Below, piece after piece: positions 13,167-26,158 of a stretch of DNA of 64,000 nt (its first letter is position 1; the number at the start of each line of letters is the position of its first letter). This DNA is from Tigriopus japonicus. Lineage: Eukaryota; Arthropoda; Copepoda; Harpacticoida; Harpacticidae. The notes beneath the pieces were generated by a model. The model was given only the letters and a program-made list of their open reading frames with translations, searched no databases and was not told the DNA's origin. The stretch is taken from positions 4,310,094 to 4,374,093 of the forward strand of contig CM021319.1 of the NCBI GenBank assembly GCA_010645155.1, in the 5' to 3' direction. Made by a program: the position numbers and the translations under genes.

Positions 13167-16100
13167 TCAGTGATATTTCTTGTTTCGATATCTCTCTTGA
13201 CATCGTCTCTCCTCTTGATCGTCCCATTCCACGGGCTTGCTTTTGTTCAGATCCGCCAATCGTTTCATGCGTTCTCGATATTCCTCCTCTGCTCGATATT
13301 CGTCCCAATTTGCCTCCAATAATTGCTTCTTCCTGAAAACAGCAAGGACAAATCAAGTCAATCGTCCTATCTTTCTCTCCTACGGTAGATAGATATAAGG
13401 AGGGGTGCATAGAATGGGGAGTGATTATTACGTCTTGAACGGACTCTGCAAAGTGAATGCCACCAACCATGGCACAAAGAAAAAAGCGACCATGAACTGT
13501 GGCGTTAAGAATGTAAGAGGCATTGTTTGGACCACAAACATTTGCCCCACAATGCATTATTCAAAGCTCGTCTGTTTGGTGGACCAGGTTCATGTTAGTG
13601 CATAAAAGCACAGCGGGATTAATTTCTTGTGCTTTATGAACACCACTATTCTATGTACGTAAGCAGTGGTAGGTTCAATCGATAAAAAGAGGGTCTAAAG
13701 AAAAAGGGGAGGATAGTGGAATTACTCATATATTAACAACATTGGCCAGGAGAGCCACAACCACCACCATTACCACAACAACAACAACCACATCGATAAC
13801 TCCATAATTGTATGTAACTCGTTGGTGTTTTCGGGATAGGCTCAAAGTGGAGATGAATGGCTGGCTGTGTAGCCAAGCAAGAAGTACTTAACAAAGGCAA
13901 AAAAGGTCACTGCCATCGTTGCTTTATCGGTCCCGGGACGAACGGCTACTGGCTTTTCCACCACCCACCTATAAATCTTCCTTTTCTTCGACTTGGACAG
14001 TTCCTCTCCTGGTCCGTTGTGAGCGTGTGTGTGTGTGTGGAACGTGGCACTTTCGTCTTTGGGACGACCCCAGCCACTCCTATTTCTGGTCCCTTCTTTC
14101 GTTCACACTTTTCCTTCTTTCTTGTTGTTATTTTTTCTCGAGCTGCCTGGCCTTTCCATCTCTTTGTGTACGATTCAAAGATTGGATTGTGTGTCGGATT
14201 AGTGTGAGAGGTCTTTCGGTTCAGTTTGGGAAACCTAGTTCTCACTTAGGGCTGATTTGGGTGGGATTGAACGAGGAAAAAAAGGACTCACATGGGGGGG
14301 GAGGATAAATCTGGGATTCCAAGTACCATTTCACACCATCGCACCCACCCACTTACTAAGTCACGAAGCCCTGTCCTCACACCATATTCTCCTTCACCCC
14401 TTCAAAAGAACTTCGGGAGCCTCTTTGAAATCAAGTTTGATTGGGAACACAAGATCAAAGGTCGTGATTGAGGAAAATTGATTGGACTTTTTTAACAAAG
14501 ACCTTTTCAAATACGAAATGGCCAAATTTGGCTCCAACGTAAAGAAGGGCATTGTTGTCAGGGTTTTATTGGAAGGACTTGGGGTGAAAGTGGGATTCGC
14601 ATGGGGAACGAGGAGAGACGTCGAGAGGATTGTAGTATTATTATTAGCCTCGCAATCTCCAGATAAAACCCCGACTTTTCTGATTGGATTGCCCCTTTGT
14701 CTCCCTCCTGCTGTAAAATACTAGCCCGATCTATTGGAATGATAAAGGGTATCAGGAGCATACCCTTCGTATCTGCGACCAGTTTAGACCCATCTCAAAA
14801 ATGCCAAAAATGAAGAAATTGCCTTTCCTCATCCGCTCTTTCGCACTCACATCCAGGAGCTCAAGTCAAAAGCAATGTTGCCTCCTTTAGTTGCTCTCTT
14901 TGACTTCGATTAAATGGCCAAATTTTCTCAAAATGAACTCCCAAAAAAGGACAAAAGTAATCACACCTAATATTTTCGTTTCAAATTTCTCCAAAGCTTG
15001 GAGATTTGATTAGCCCTTCAATCCAACCATGAATGTTTCTACGTTGTCCTTTTTTCACGAAAATGTAGCGCTGGCCGCTGAGCAACGGAAAATTTTGTTG
15101 CTTTTCTCGTGGAGCTACTTTTTATTACAAGCGGGTCACAAAAACGGAGAAAAGGCAATTTTCTCTGACTCGATACCATCGAGCTCTTCTGCGAAAACCA
15201 CCACACATGTACGTACATAGAGTATACGGTACGTTTGATTCGCCATTGGCGTTGTTGTCGTCGTCGTCTCGGGCGTCTTTTGAGCTAAAGGTCTCCAGAT
15301 CCCTTTCGCTTGTTCCCTTTTTCTTATATTCTATACGTAGAGGCACAAGTGCTCAGAGAGTGAAAATGTGGCAAATGGAACAACTTGGATCCATGATTTA
15401 AGATTGAAGCATTCGGATGCCCTGCCCAAACGAAGGGATCGAAGAGCCATTTTGAGAAGAAGCAAAGTGGCTCGCAATTTCGGGCTCCGGGATATTTGAT
15501 TTGACGTTCTTGTCGTTAATGGAGTTGCCTTTTTGAGCTTCTCTGTTCGTTTCGGGGCATTTGGTACTGAAAAATACGCCACCATGATCTGAATTTAACA
15601 ATCGACAGCGATAAAAAATGCTATAAAGCTTAACCATCCAAAACAAGGTCGTAATCTTGTTCCATAACTATTTTTCCCTCCGAGTTATTTTCAACTGATA
15701 TTTATGATATCCATCCCGGTTAAACAAATTTAGGTTTTAGATGCGTCCAGGTTTTCATTCTGCAGGTCAAAATTGATCCTGCAATTTCAAGAGAAATCTT
15801 GACACAGCCTGAGGAGAATCTGAGAATGACGGTCGTAAATGACCTTTCCAGACCAGCCTTAGCTCTCTTTGCTTGTCATCATGGTGGTTAAATGGCTCTT
15901 TTTATTTCGGTCTTTAAGCCTTGAGGAGAGATCTCACACTCGGAAGGACCATCCATAAAAGCCATCCTCAAAGAAGGAAAGGACAGCACAGCTCACTTTT
16001 AAAAGGCTACAGGCCAAAATCGGAGATTTAAAGGCTGTCCTTCGGGCCTGTAAGCCAATCAATCTAACGGAGCTTTTTCTGATTTTGGAGCCTCTATGTA

Positions 16101-19100
16101 GTTCTTCTTCGCCTGCATCTCGAATTTGCGGTGCACAGTATTTCTAATGGCTTTTTAAGTTTGGTTTGAAACACCCAAACACATCTTAACATTTTCTGGA
16201 ACTGAAACCTAATCGGGAACAGATTTTTTGTAATATACAAATCTAGGTCAAGGGAAAAAAACTTGACATCAAATACAAATATTTTCATCAGCAGCTGAGT
16301 TATTTGAGTTTGGATGGTCTATTTTTGACTCAAAAAAGCAAAAATACGTTACAGTTGCATAAAAAACAAATTCTCGAAGATTTAAGATTTAAAATTGTGA
16401 AATCATGGATTGCATAATTTTTCAAATAATATTCTTTTCTATAGCTTTTAGCTATGTAACTTTTTCTTTGGACCTAGACTTGTAAAATGCAAGAAAAGAA
16501 ATGTTGTTCCCTATTTGTTTGTGGATCCAAAATTTACCAGGTTGTTTGGGTATTTCGATCCAAGCTTAAAATCCATTTAAACACCGTGGGTGCACATGAT
16601 GAGAGTATAATAACAACCAAAAAAGGATCAAGAAAAGTAACTTGGATGTGTGTTTTTACAGAGTCGTACAGTGGTGTAGTGTTTATTTTGCTTAACATAT
16701 ACCAGATAGAAAAATTGTAACCCAGCTTCCATGTATTGTTCCAAAAAACAATTTAATTCCGTAAAGTAGCACAAATGAAAGAGTATCATTGGAACGTTAT
16801 TTATAACACTGAATGTTAGATACGACAAAAATTTCAAACTTCGATTCTACAAAGAAACCACCTTGTCGAAGAAAACGAGCTGGCCTGATCGTGTGATGAA
16901 CGTGCTTTTCGTTAAACAACAACAACAACAACTCAAGCGGGATTCTAGAAGACACTTGAAAGTAGTGTTAGCCCCCATCCTATAGTTTGGAACCAGCAAG
17001 TCTCGACAATCGAGAAGAGGCACCCAACAACGACCTGGTAATCTCAAATTTGCATTTAAAACACGTTATGCTCTCTCAGTGAAGAAAAAAGTCTAAACGA
17101 GTAGTATCAGCCAACAGTCGGGCTCGGGCTGCTAAGGTTGCCAGTTGCCTTTCTGGCTTCTCTTTGCCTGGAAACATTCAAAACCCCAAACTGGAGGGCC
17201 AACAAGGCCCAACAAGGCTCGAAATGCAAAGTGTGACATTTGGCGGAAAGTTCATTTCTCCCTCAGATCCCTGGGGATAGAAAGATAGATCCCTAAGCAT
17301 GCGGAGGGAGGAAAAAGTGTGTTTCCACATGATTCTGCACCAGATTAGATCATTGATGGGACACATCCAATCCCTTGACGGATGATGAAGTACCCATCGT
17401 CGGTGTTTGGTTGTCGGAATTCATTCAAAACTAGTTCCTTCCGCCGTTGCTTTCGAGTTCACAATCTCAGAGTAGGACGTTGATACGTACAGTACGTACA
17501 GTGACGGAAGCTTCTTATTGATGGGACACGAATGGAACCGATTGCCTACCTAGTCTGGCTATTTCCACTGATGTCTGCCCTGCTACCAGCCAGTCGGCAA
17601 TATCGGAACCAAGCGAGTGCACCATATTGGACGAATGAATGAAAGAAAGAAAGATAAAAACCCAGTGGTTCATGGAAAGCGCATCAGCCACTTTGTACTC
17701 GGGATGGCCCCGCTCACTAGCAACTCCCCTTTTGCAGCCGCAATATGGTTCGTTCAATCGAGCAAGCAAGCACACACGCACGCAAGCAGGACTGGGACAG
17801 ACAGGGAGTGGAGATGCAATCTAGTTGTAGCAGTCACTGGAATTGAGTACATATACCATCTACTGTAGTGTACTAGTGTAGCTTCCTTCCATTGACAATG
17901 AGCCCAATCATTCATCACATTGTTGTGGAGATGGAAGCAAAGGGGAAAGAAAATATGATGAACACTCGCTCACTCACTCACTCACTCATTCATTCACTCA
18001 CTCAGTCGTCTGCCATGCTATGATTGCTTTGGACACGAAAGCCACCAGAGCACCAGAGGGTGAATGGAAGCAGAAGACCATTCAAAATAGGAACGAGAAA
18101 GATGAGCAGAGCGAGGGAAACCGAACGAGAAAAAGAAAGAGACGGGTGCCACTTTTCGAGCATTTCTATTCTACCCATGTCATGGTTTGTAGAACAAATC
18201 CAAGTAAGAACATGAGGACGAGTTCTTCCTTGTTCCTCACAGTCGCTCGTATTCCCACTACATCCAGTGTATTGGGTTAAGCTGGGCCTACCCACCCGGC
18301 TGCCAACTCGAATGAGCTCAAATGTCCGTTCCCATTTTGAGTGGGAAATGAAGCTGTCGTCTTGTTGGCTGAATCCATCTGAATCCCATTCTCATGGAAC
18401 ATCTTTTCTCCCTCTCTTTCTCTCTTCGTTCGGACGACAGCCTGGTGTGGAATGAGCTAATGCCATTACAAACGTCTTAGCACCCTAACATTGTACATGA
18501 TGTGCATCCCAAGTAGGAGACACGACCATTCTCAAGACTATTCGCCATTAAACACCCATCGCCCAATAAGCCTTTCCAAAGACAGGCTTCACTCCCAACG
18601 TACGTGCGTAGTCCAGCGCCACGACCGAAGTTGTTAAAGTACGTCAAGAAGCACTGAAAACTGGAGTGGGAGGCTAAGGGTGAGAATTATGGTTTCCAGA
18701 AGAATTAATTTAATTGCGTTCTTCTGCAAACAAGATTTGGTTTGTATTCAGCAGACTACATATTTCAAATTTCAGCTCAATCGAAAGCCAGAGTGAAAAG
18801 TTATGCCATCTCAAACTTTTGTACTGAAGAGAGCATAGATTGAATGGACTTGCCCTCTTGTGGTAAAGCAATTACCAGAAACGGGCTAGTACATTCATTC
18901 TCGGTAGGATTTGCACTGAACTTTGAGTGAGCATAACTTTTGACTCCGACATTCGATTGAGCTGAAAATTGAAATACGTATTCTTATCAACATAGGCAAG
19001 GTCTCAAGTGTAGCAGAAGAACATAATTGAACTGTTCCTTCTGGAAATCATGATTCCTCTCGTTAGCCTCCCAGTCCATAGAAATTCAGTGGTTCTTGAG

Positions 19101-22100
19101 TACGTGTAGTAAATGTTCAAGCACCCTTAAATTGTCTCATGGATCCGCTAATGGAACAAAGTCTCTGGTTCCACGACGTAACTAACAGACATTTGAATTT
19201 GTCCAAATCCCACGTCCTCGCCCACCCCTCTGTGCCAAGAAATGTTAAGCAAAGTAGGAGCTTGAAAAGTGGCAGAACCATGGTATAATATCGAGGATAA
19301 TATGCTTTGGGTGCCAAATGAGAGCAACGTTGAAGTGCTCTCCAGGGAATTATCCCTCGATTACTGAATGTCTTTCTATGGCCATGGCGGTTCCATCCCT
19401 CCTTCTCCACACATGGACCAGTCTTGCAAGATCCAGGAACAACGGTTGGAGGAAATTGGCGCTCTGGATTTGCCATCTATTCAAGCACAGTCCGAATAAA
19501 GATGTCCCACCATTTCATCCAAACACTTGGAAAAGTATTGGTGATAATACATGACGAACAAATACATGTTTATGGAACAGGTAGGGACTAGAGAAGCCCA
19601 GCAAAGTACGCGCATTAACACCCTTCCACAGGGATCCCAATCAGATCATGGCTGAACTGTTGTTGACTGATATTTTGTAGTCAAGGCATCAAGGGCAAGA
19701 AGAAAAAGACGAGAACCAGATAGGAACTAGTACCACAACACAACGTTAGGACTACGATGACTACAAAGATGTTTCAGAAAAGGGAGAGAGGATCCTTCTC
19801 GGGTTTTTGGGTACAGTGGAAGCAAGACAAAGACGACAGAGATATGAATGAGTTGGGCCACACTGATGGAAATCTCCTAGGAATAGACTCATTGTGGTCC
19901 CTGGTCTTGGCTGCCTGTGAATTAGAACGAATCCCAGAGTCTTCGTGTAGCTGAGCAGATCTCAGAGAATTGCCTATGGGACGACAACACGATGAAAAAC
20001 ACGCCAAAGAGATGCGATAAGTGCGCCAAGAAGGAAGATGGATGGGTCCTCGTCGTATTTGGAACAGAAAGTGGAACAGGCGGATCATATGGGACCATGC
20101 TTCTTCAATGTCACACAAGAATGGAGACGGTTTTCCAATGATTATGCAAGCATTATTGAGAAACTCGGCTCAAAAGGGTGTTTTGAACAAGTGTCGTCCA
20201 TCAACCTTACCTTCGCCGCCTTTTGACAAGATAAAATTGGGAACGCAGAAAGTGACGACGGACGGAAGGAGCCTTAAACCCAAGTTTTGAGTCCATCGTT
20301 TCCAAAGCAATAATCTTACGGAAAGCCAAATTCCTCCTCTCAAGTCATCTTCGTCGTTTTCGTTGCTTTTCGAGGCAGGAATCTTTAACCCAAAGATAAT
20401 CTTCTGTATTTGATTATCATTTCCCCCTCCTCGGAATGATGTTATTCCTCCCTTTTCCTTACTGCCCTTGATCACGAACAATCCTCATCTCGAAAAGTGA
20501 ACCCACAAACTTTGGCCAGGGAGTGAAGAAAAAAATCCCCTGTGGTTAGTTGTGTGTGCCTGAAACGTATTACCGGGTGGATTTACGCTACACTCTTTCT
20601 CAGTCTTGAGGAAATTCTCCCCTTCAACTTCACTCGGTTTTGTTTTATAAGGTGAGTCGGTTGAGGATTCGAGGCATAACTCAAGGGCTACTCTTTCTAT
20701 TGTGGACAAGGGGTCCTTCAAGAAATAGCTGAAGAAGGCAATATATTCACGCCTTTTGAAAATAGACAGGGTATCTCCAGAAAGAAGGGGACGAGGAAGT
20801 TTTGTTCCAGCCAAGTTCAACCCTTTATTCAGTATTGAGCTGTGAGCTTCTCTTCGATGCTGTCAAGTGCCAAAAACATTTGGAATTCTTTTCTGACGAG
20901 ATCCAATCCCAGTAGTCACTCGGCTTATGCCTTCAAAACCAGAGTCAGATTTCCGATTTCTTTGCTAGACATTTCCATCACTAAGCTAAGAAGAAGCATG
21001 AAGTATCACCCGCTGATTCGATTCATGTCAAGATTCCAATGTGGTCTTGGTGGAACATGATGGCATTTCTGAAGGAAAAACTCTCTCAAGTTTGGGAGGA
21101 TTCGGCTTTTTTCATGACTCATGTCACGCAAGTTGTGAGAAGAAAATCCCTGGAAAAGTCATCATTCTCATCGTGATCATCATCATCCTCAAGTTGGCAT
21201 GGATGGTGGAAATGGTGGGCTGGGATCTTCGGAGACAAGTTGATCCAAAGTCTCATGGAACAAAAAGTGGATTTGGCCGTCGAGGCGGAAATTGCGCCAG
21301 CTGAAACAGATCTGATCTGACTGATTCCAACGAGAGGAGAGATCCGTTATTTGGCAGGGTATACTAACATCCCGATTGAGACCACAACCACAAGGAAGAC
21401 GAAGGCGGGGTGAAGTGGGCGGAAATTTTCTCCAGCTCTCTTTACAAAAATTGCATTATGCGCATAATTTGTCTCGGATCGATGTGCTCCAAGTTCCTGT
21501 CCAATGGGTGTGGAACATGGAACTGAAAGACAGCCAGAGCCCCCAGACAGATTTGCTCATCCAATCATATCTGATGAGGGTTGAATGAATAAGAGTTGAT
21601 TTTTGCCTCATCAAGTTTTTCCAAGGATGGGAGGGATTCAACTAACCGCCACGTGGAAACCATCAACCAGCCAAGGAATTCTGATTCATTCAATTGACAC
21701 AGAGTAATCCTCTGACGCTTTCAAGCACTTCTTGACTTACCTCATCTCGATATAATGCTGTCGATATTCCTGTTCTTTACTGTCGTCCCAATCAATGGGC
21801 TCATCTTGTCGATCCTCTTCTTGTTGTTTGAGTCGCTCGCGATAAGATTGTTCTGCGTCGAACTCGTTCCATTCTAGGGGCATGCTTTCACGTCGTTGAG
21901 CTTGGATCTCTCGGAGCCAATCGCGATAGCGTTGTTCCTCTTCATCATCCCATTCAATCTGAAAGATAGCACACACGCTAACTTAGCTAGCTAGGATAGA
22001 GGATAGGGAACATGGTCCAGGCTTGGCATTCAAGACCGCTAGAGACCAGACACACAATGAGTGCATTTTCTCATTTCCAAGACCAAACCAAACGGGACTC

Positions 22101-22721
22101 CCATCCAAATTAAGCCAGTCATTTCATCTTAACGAACATATTTTACGTGTTTGCTCGATGCCAAATCAGTTGGAGGTTCGCCATTATGTCAGTTTTATGT
22201 TCTAATGGGGCCGAAAAAAGCGTCGATTTTGCATCACTGTGCAAGCTAAGTTGAAATACTGAAGGGTCCAGTGAGTGATTGCATCTTTTTTGGATGGGCC
22301 ACGGAAATGGGCACTTAGACTGAGAAAATGAGTGGTTGACCATAAAGGTAGCCCCCCCTCAAATCGTAAAGGGCTACCAAATTCCCTTTCGCCCTAATAA
22401 AAGGAGGCAAGCTCAAGCAAGGTGTGACCTATTTGCAACTTTTTGAGATTGGGAAGAAAGATAGCCCAGTTACGTAGACCGGAAAGAACCCCTCTCTCCC
22501 TCCAGTGGTTCGCCCAGTACCTCGATCTCAGCGAGTGGTTCCTCCAGTGATGGAGCTCGCGAGTTCGACTTGGAGGCCCGACGACCATTTTCGGATGAGA
22601 CCGAGGTCGGCACAGGAATGTCAGCTTCGATCCCAGCCACAGCCAATGGAGCCCCGAAGGCTATCAGACCATCTGATATGGACAACTTATGGTCACCCAT
22701 GGGGAAGTCGATCACCGAGCT
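13167..22721 (-). CDS. Tandem W-[DN]-x-Y-R repeat protein, 3' exons
   Basis: Exons in transcript order: 22721-22521, 21958-21741 and 13332-13167, with phases 0 and 2 matching exactly. Together they give 195 codons. The N-terminal exon is low-complexity (Ser/Pro/Glu-rich). The rest is five tandem units of about 27 residues: IEWDDEEEQRYRDWLRE, LEWNEFDAEQSYRERLKQ, IDWDDSKEQEYRQHY, ANWDEYRAEEEYRERMKR and VEWDDQEERRCQERYR. The consensus is [ILVA]-[EDN]-W-[DN]-x3-E-x2-Y-R, followed by a charged helix often ending in Pro. I do not recognise the family. The last intron is about 8.4 kb and contains a MITE (18645-19098). A canonical acceptor precedes the first listed exon, so a further upstream exon exists; the in-frame ATG at 22700 could be the start if that exon is untranslated, giving 187 residues. 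Subcellular location is unknown; there is no signal peptide in the visible part. Confidence 0.75.
16115..16605. repeat. Imperfect palindromic repeat, probable MITE relic
   Basis: The segment around 16140-16180 (AATGGCTTTTTAAGTTTGG then AAACACCCAAAC) reappears inverted around 16540-16585 with about 75-80% identity by eye. The interior segment 16285-16395 also resembles 42553-42660 in the same orientation (shared CAGCTGAGTTATTTGA). No clear target duplication was found, so limits are approximate. Confidence 0.4.
17962..18006 (+). repeat. (CACT)n microsatellite
   Basis: An imperfect tetranucleotide run of about 45 bp composed of CACT units with two CATT variants, inside the long intron of the W-x-Y-R repeat gene. 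Confidence 0.9.
18645..19098. mobile_element. CAAGAAGCAC-family palindromic MITE
   Basis: A 454-bp element with long terminal inverted repeats (CAAGAAGCACTGA left, TCAGTGGTTCTTG right; similarity extends about 100 bp inward through GTGGGAGGCTAA). It is flanked by a perfect 7-bp duplication AGTACGT (18638-18644 and 19099-19105). A second copy lies at 30867-31305. No coding capacity. It sits inside the long intron of the W-x-Y-R repeat gene. Confidence 0.82.
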
Positions 22722-24294
22722 CTGCAATACAAGTCAAATGATGACAAGGAGCGAAAGCGACGAGACTGCTTCGTAGCTTACTAAAGTACATACTAGATAG
22801 GCAGCAAATTTTGACCACATCAGGTACCAACAGACTTCCATAAAAACAGACCCCTTCGCCCCAATTTCCCCGTCCAATGGTTGATGATCAGACAACCTGA
22901 CAATCTGACAGCCCGCCCGCTCACACCACAACGTTTCTTTTCTTGAAAGAGATGGGGAAACGCTTGAAAGCGGGATAGTTGGGAGGAAAACGCCCGCAAG
23001 ATCCAAAGAAATCCCCCATTTCAGATCTAGAGAGCGATCCAAAATCTGCCAGCTTTGTGATAGCGTCCTGAATTATATTCCTTTTCTAGTGTACGTATGT
23101 GAGCTTCAATCCCTGTGTCTGAATCTGCCGATCGATTGTCGATCGAGCTCCGAGAATGAACCGAGCCAGGACAAGAAATGAAGTTACGTGGAAGTGAGCC
23201 CCATAAAAAAGCGCCTTTGAAAGCTCAATTTGAGTCTGAGCGAGATTGATATTACTTATATTGCAATCAGACCAAGTTCACTTTTCCTCAATTTACAAGT
23301 TGATCGCATTAGTGGGTCTTTGTGAGTTTTTCCAGGGTTTCACGGAGTACTGCTCTTTTGGATGACAATGAGTTCACTTTATGCATTGGAAGCAATGCTA
23401 CAGGGTACTCAAAAAGGGCCTTAAAGAGTACGTTTTTACTCAAGCACTTCGGCTAATATAATGTTTTATAACACCTATTATTTTGAAATTTTTCAAGTGG
23501 CAGGGGAAGTGACAATCAAAGAGGGAATCGATAAAAGAAAGAAGCCTTGTTCTATATGATCCGCTCAAACGAAATGGGAAATTCAAATTTGCACTCAAGA
23601 AGTGCAGACTCGCAAAGAGTGAAGAGAGAAAGAGGGAGGGAACAATCTTCAAAGGCAAATGGGGATCAATTCACAGAGTGGAAGAAGTCATACTTGGGCA
23701 AGGACATGACGGTACGTGGGTTGGCATTGTACTATAAGGTTGATTTGATTCCTCGTAAGCCATCCATACAGTAGTACTCTATGTACGATCATACATACGG
23801 TACGTGCATACCTCTTTCTTCTCTTTCTCTTTTATTGCTCAACGATCGAAAACGTCTCCCTCTCCACCTAAGAGCGTGGCTTTCGTTGGACCCGAACTCG
23901 AAACGTACCACCCGATCTCGACTTTGGCACTTGAAACAAAAAAAGTCCTCGGTGAAGCCTTTCCCTGAACAATGAGAAACGAATCTCTTTGCCCAGAGAG
24001 TACACAACACACCGATGATGTGAGCACCTCGTGTTCGTGACAATCTTATGATGACAAATCTTGATCGAAGCTCGAACTGGAACACTCTCAATGGACTCTT
24101 TAAAAGACGACGACGATGTCAATGTTGTTGCTTTTATGAGCTGGTTGTGTGCATAAAATTCACCCAAGGATCGATTCCATCAATCACGTTGACTTCATCC
24201 TCAAAACAAACTCACTTTTTTCCTGTGTCGAATCGAACGGCAGCCTTGATTAGTATGTTTTGGCTTAGGGCGAAGGTTGGGAACGAACCTTGGG

Positions 24295-24295
<1 letters not shown>

Positions 24296-24323
<28 letters not shown>
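24296..24323 (+). repeat. (GAAC)n microsatellite
   Basis: About seven tandem GAAC/CGAA units. On both strands this gives repetitive open frames (NERTNERT-like or SFVRSFVRS) that should not be taken as genes. Confidence 0.9.
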
Positions 24324-24325
<2 letters not shown>

Positions 24326-25705
24326 ACGATGAAAGTTTTGCAATCTCTGGGACGAGCACGCCTGCTCCACAATTCACTTGCTTATTTAGAGGATATTGAA
24401 CGTGTTGAAAGAGCACTGAATCCGGGATTACTTTCCGACTGTTTCTACAATGATGAGATGGATCTTGGGGACACTCGGTCCTTCGGTGTAAAATGAGCTG
24501 GATGGGCCACTCGATTGGGCATCGCATGTGTAAGTAACCCATACCGCAGCGCATCGGTAGTCCACTTTATATGCATACAAACATGGGTAGGTAGGGTAAC
24601 GAGCCGCCTTGAACATGGGGACAAAGAACAAAAGAGCTCTCAAAACCTTGATGACCGTCGTCTCATCTTTGGGAGACGGATTCACCTCATTCCCCATGGA
24701 ATCCAACGAGAAAATGAATCATTGTTCAGTCACGAGTTAAAACATTGGGAAGTGAAAAAACTATAATTACTTGATAGTTCGATTTGAATCACTTTGAATG
24801 TCCTTCCCTTTTATTTACTTTTGAGGGCATCCTTCGGTGAAATGATGCCTTGTCACAAGATCTAACACTTCCCCGGTTTGTTTTCTGAAATTCCTGGCCC
24901 TACGTCGAAAAGCAAATCAAAATAAAATAGATGTCGTTTGAATCTGGCGTCATTTGTCTACCCTCCCTATGCAAACTGTCCCATTACCTAGGATCCAGTG
25001 AACTCCTCTATCCAAATAACGGATTGGAGTTCTGAAGTTCATGTGCTGTGGCAAGAACCGTGAGCAAACGAAATACACGCATTTGACTGACCTTCCTGTC
25101 GGCCCAAAGGATTAGTTTCTAAGTTTATGATGCGCATTAAAACGGTCACTTATGTCAATTATCAAAGGTAGTCTCTCCAAGTGGATTTGCTTCCATTTTT
25201 CGCCATCTAAAGGAAGGGAGGCAATGATCAGATGAACTCTAGAAGTGCACAACGGGGAACTTTTGATTCCTTCAGCAACAACATCAACAACAACAACAAC
25301 TCTGTGTCCTTAACAATCGCGGAATCGTTTCACTTTAAGTTGAAGGTCAGGTCTTGATTTTCTTGGCTGTTAATTCAAAACGTCACTTGCATAGACCGGG
25401 TATCAGGTTTACTACGTTCCTGGATCAGTTCAAGATGACGGGGGATTTCGGTAGCAGATTTCCCCACTTTTTAGAGCATTTAAATTTTCCCAGCGTGTCT
25501 CGGTGGAATTGAAATTCTTGGCCCATTCTAGAGAAGAGGTGCACATTAAAGTCGGAACATGCATGGATCCAGAGATAATTCCTCGACGCACCTTATAACT
25601 TGTCGAATTACGAAACACTCTCAACACTCCAGTTCGTTTTCCCCATAGTTCTTTGCACACCTGTTTTCCTCAATTTCTCTGATTTTTCATAAGACTTGAC
25701 CGATC

Positions 25706-26158
25706 TAGAGCACTATAATAAAAGAGTACAGTCATAAAGTGCGCCATCTAGTGGATTTCATGCGGCAACAGCTCGCCGTTCCCATGATACACATATTTTT
25801 GAAGATTGCAACGGTCATTCATCAGTTATGGACAAACTAAAGTGCCTCAAATGTTGACTGAGTATTGTTAATGGACCTGTGGTGGTTTTTGGTTGAAATT
25901 ATTAGTGAAATCCCTTTCAAAATGGCATGGAAATCTGACTGTTATAAAGGTGATTTAAGCATGATATATGTCAAAATTCATCAGAAAAACACTAAGGTAT
26001 CGTTTGGAGTTCGGCCATTAACATTTTAGGCACTTTAGTTTGTCCAAAACTGATGAATGACCGTCGCAATCTTCAAAAATGTGAGTATCATGGGAACGGC
26101 GGGCTGTTGCCGCATGAAATCCACTAGATGGCGCACTTTATGACTGTACTGTGCTCTA
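25706..26158. mobile_element. TAGAGCAC-family palindromic MITE, intact
   Basis: A 453-bp element starting TAGAGCAC and ending GTGCTCTA, flanked by a perfect 8-bp duplication GACCGATC (25698-25705 and 26159-26166). The inverted arms are about 150 bp each and include GAGTACAGTCATAAAGTGCG and CGCCATCTAGTGGATTTCAT. An 8-bp duplication and short 5'-TAG terminus are compatible with hAT. No coding capacity. Confidence 0.88.

Noticed and set aside
13135..13557. 140-codon minus-strand frame
   Set aside because: Shadow frame; the true coding phase here is the terminal exon 13332-13167 that continues the W-x-Y-R repeats.
24428..24706. Minus-strand frame with MGNEVNPSPKDETTVIKVLR
   Set aside because: Considered as the missing 5' exon of the W-x-Y-R repeat gene, but no phase-0 GT donor joins it to the acceptor at 22721.
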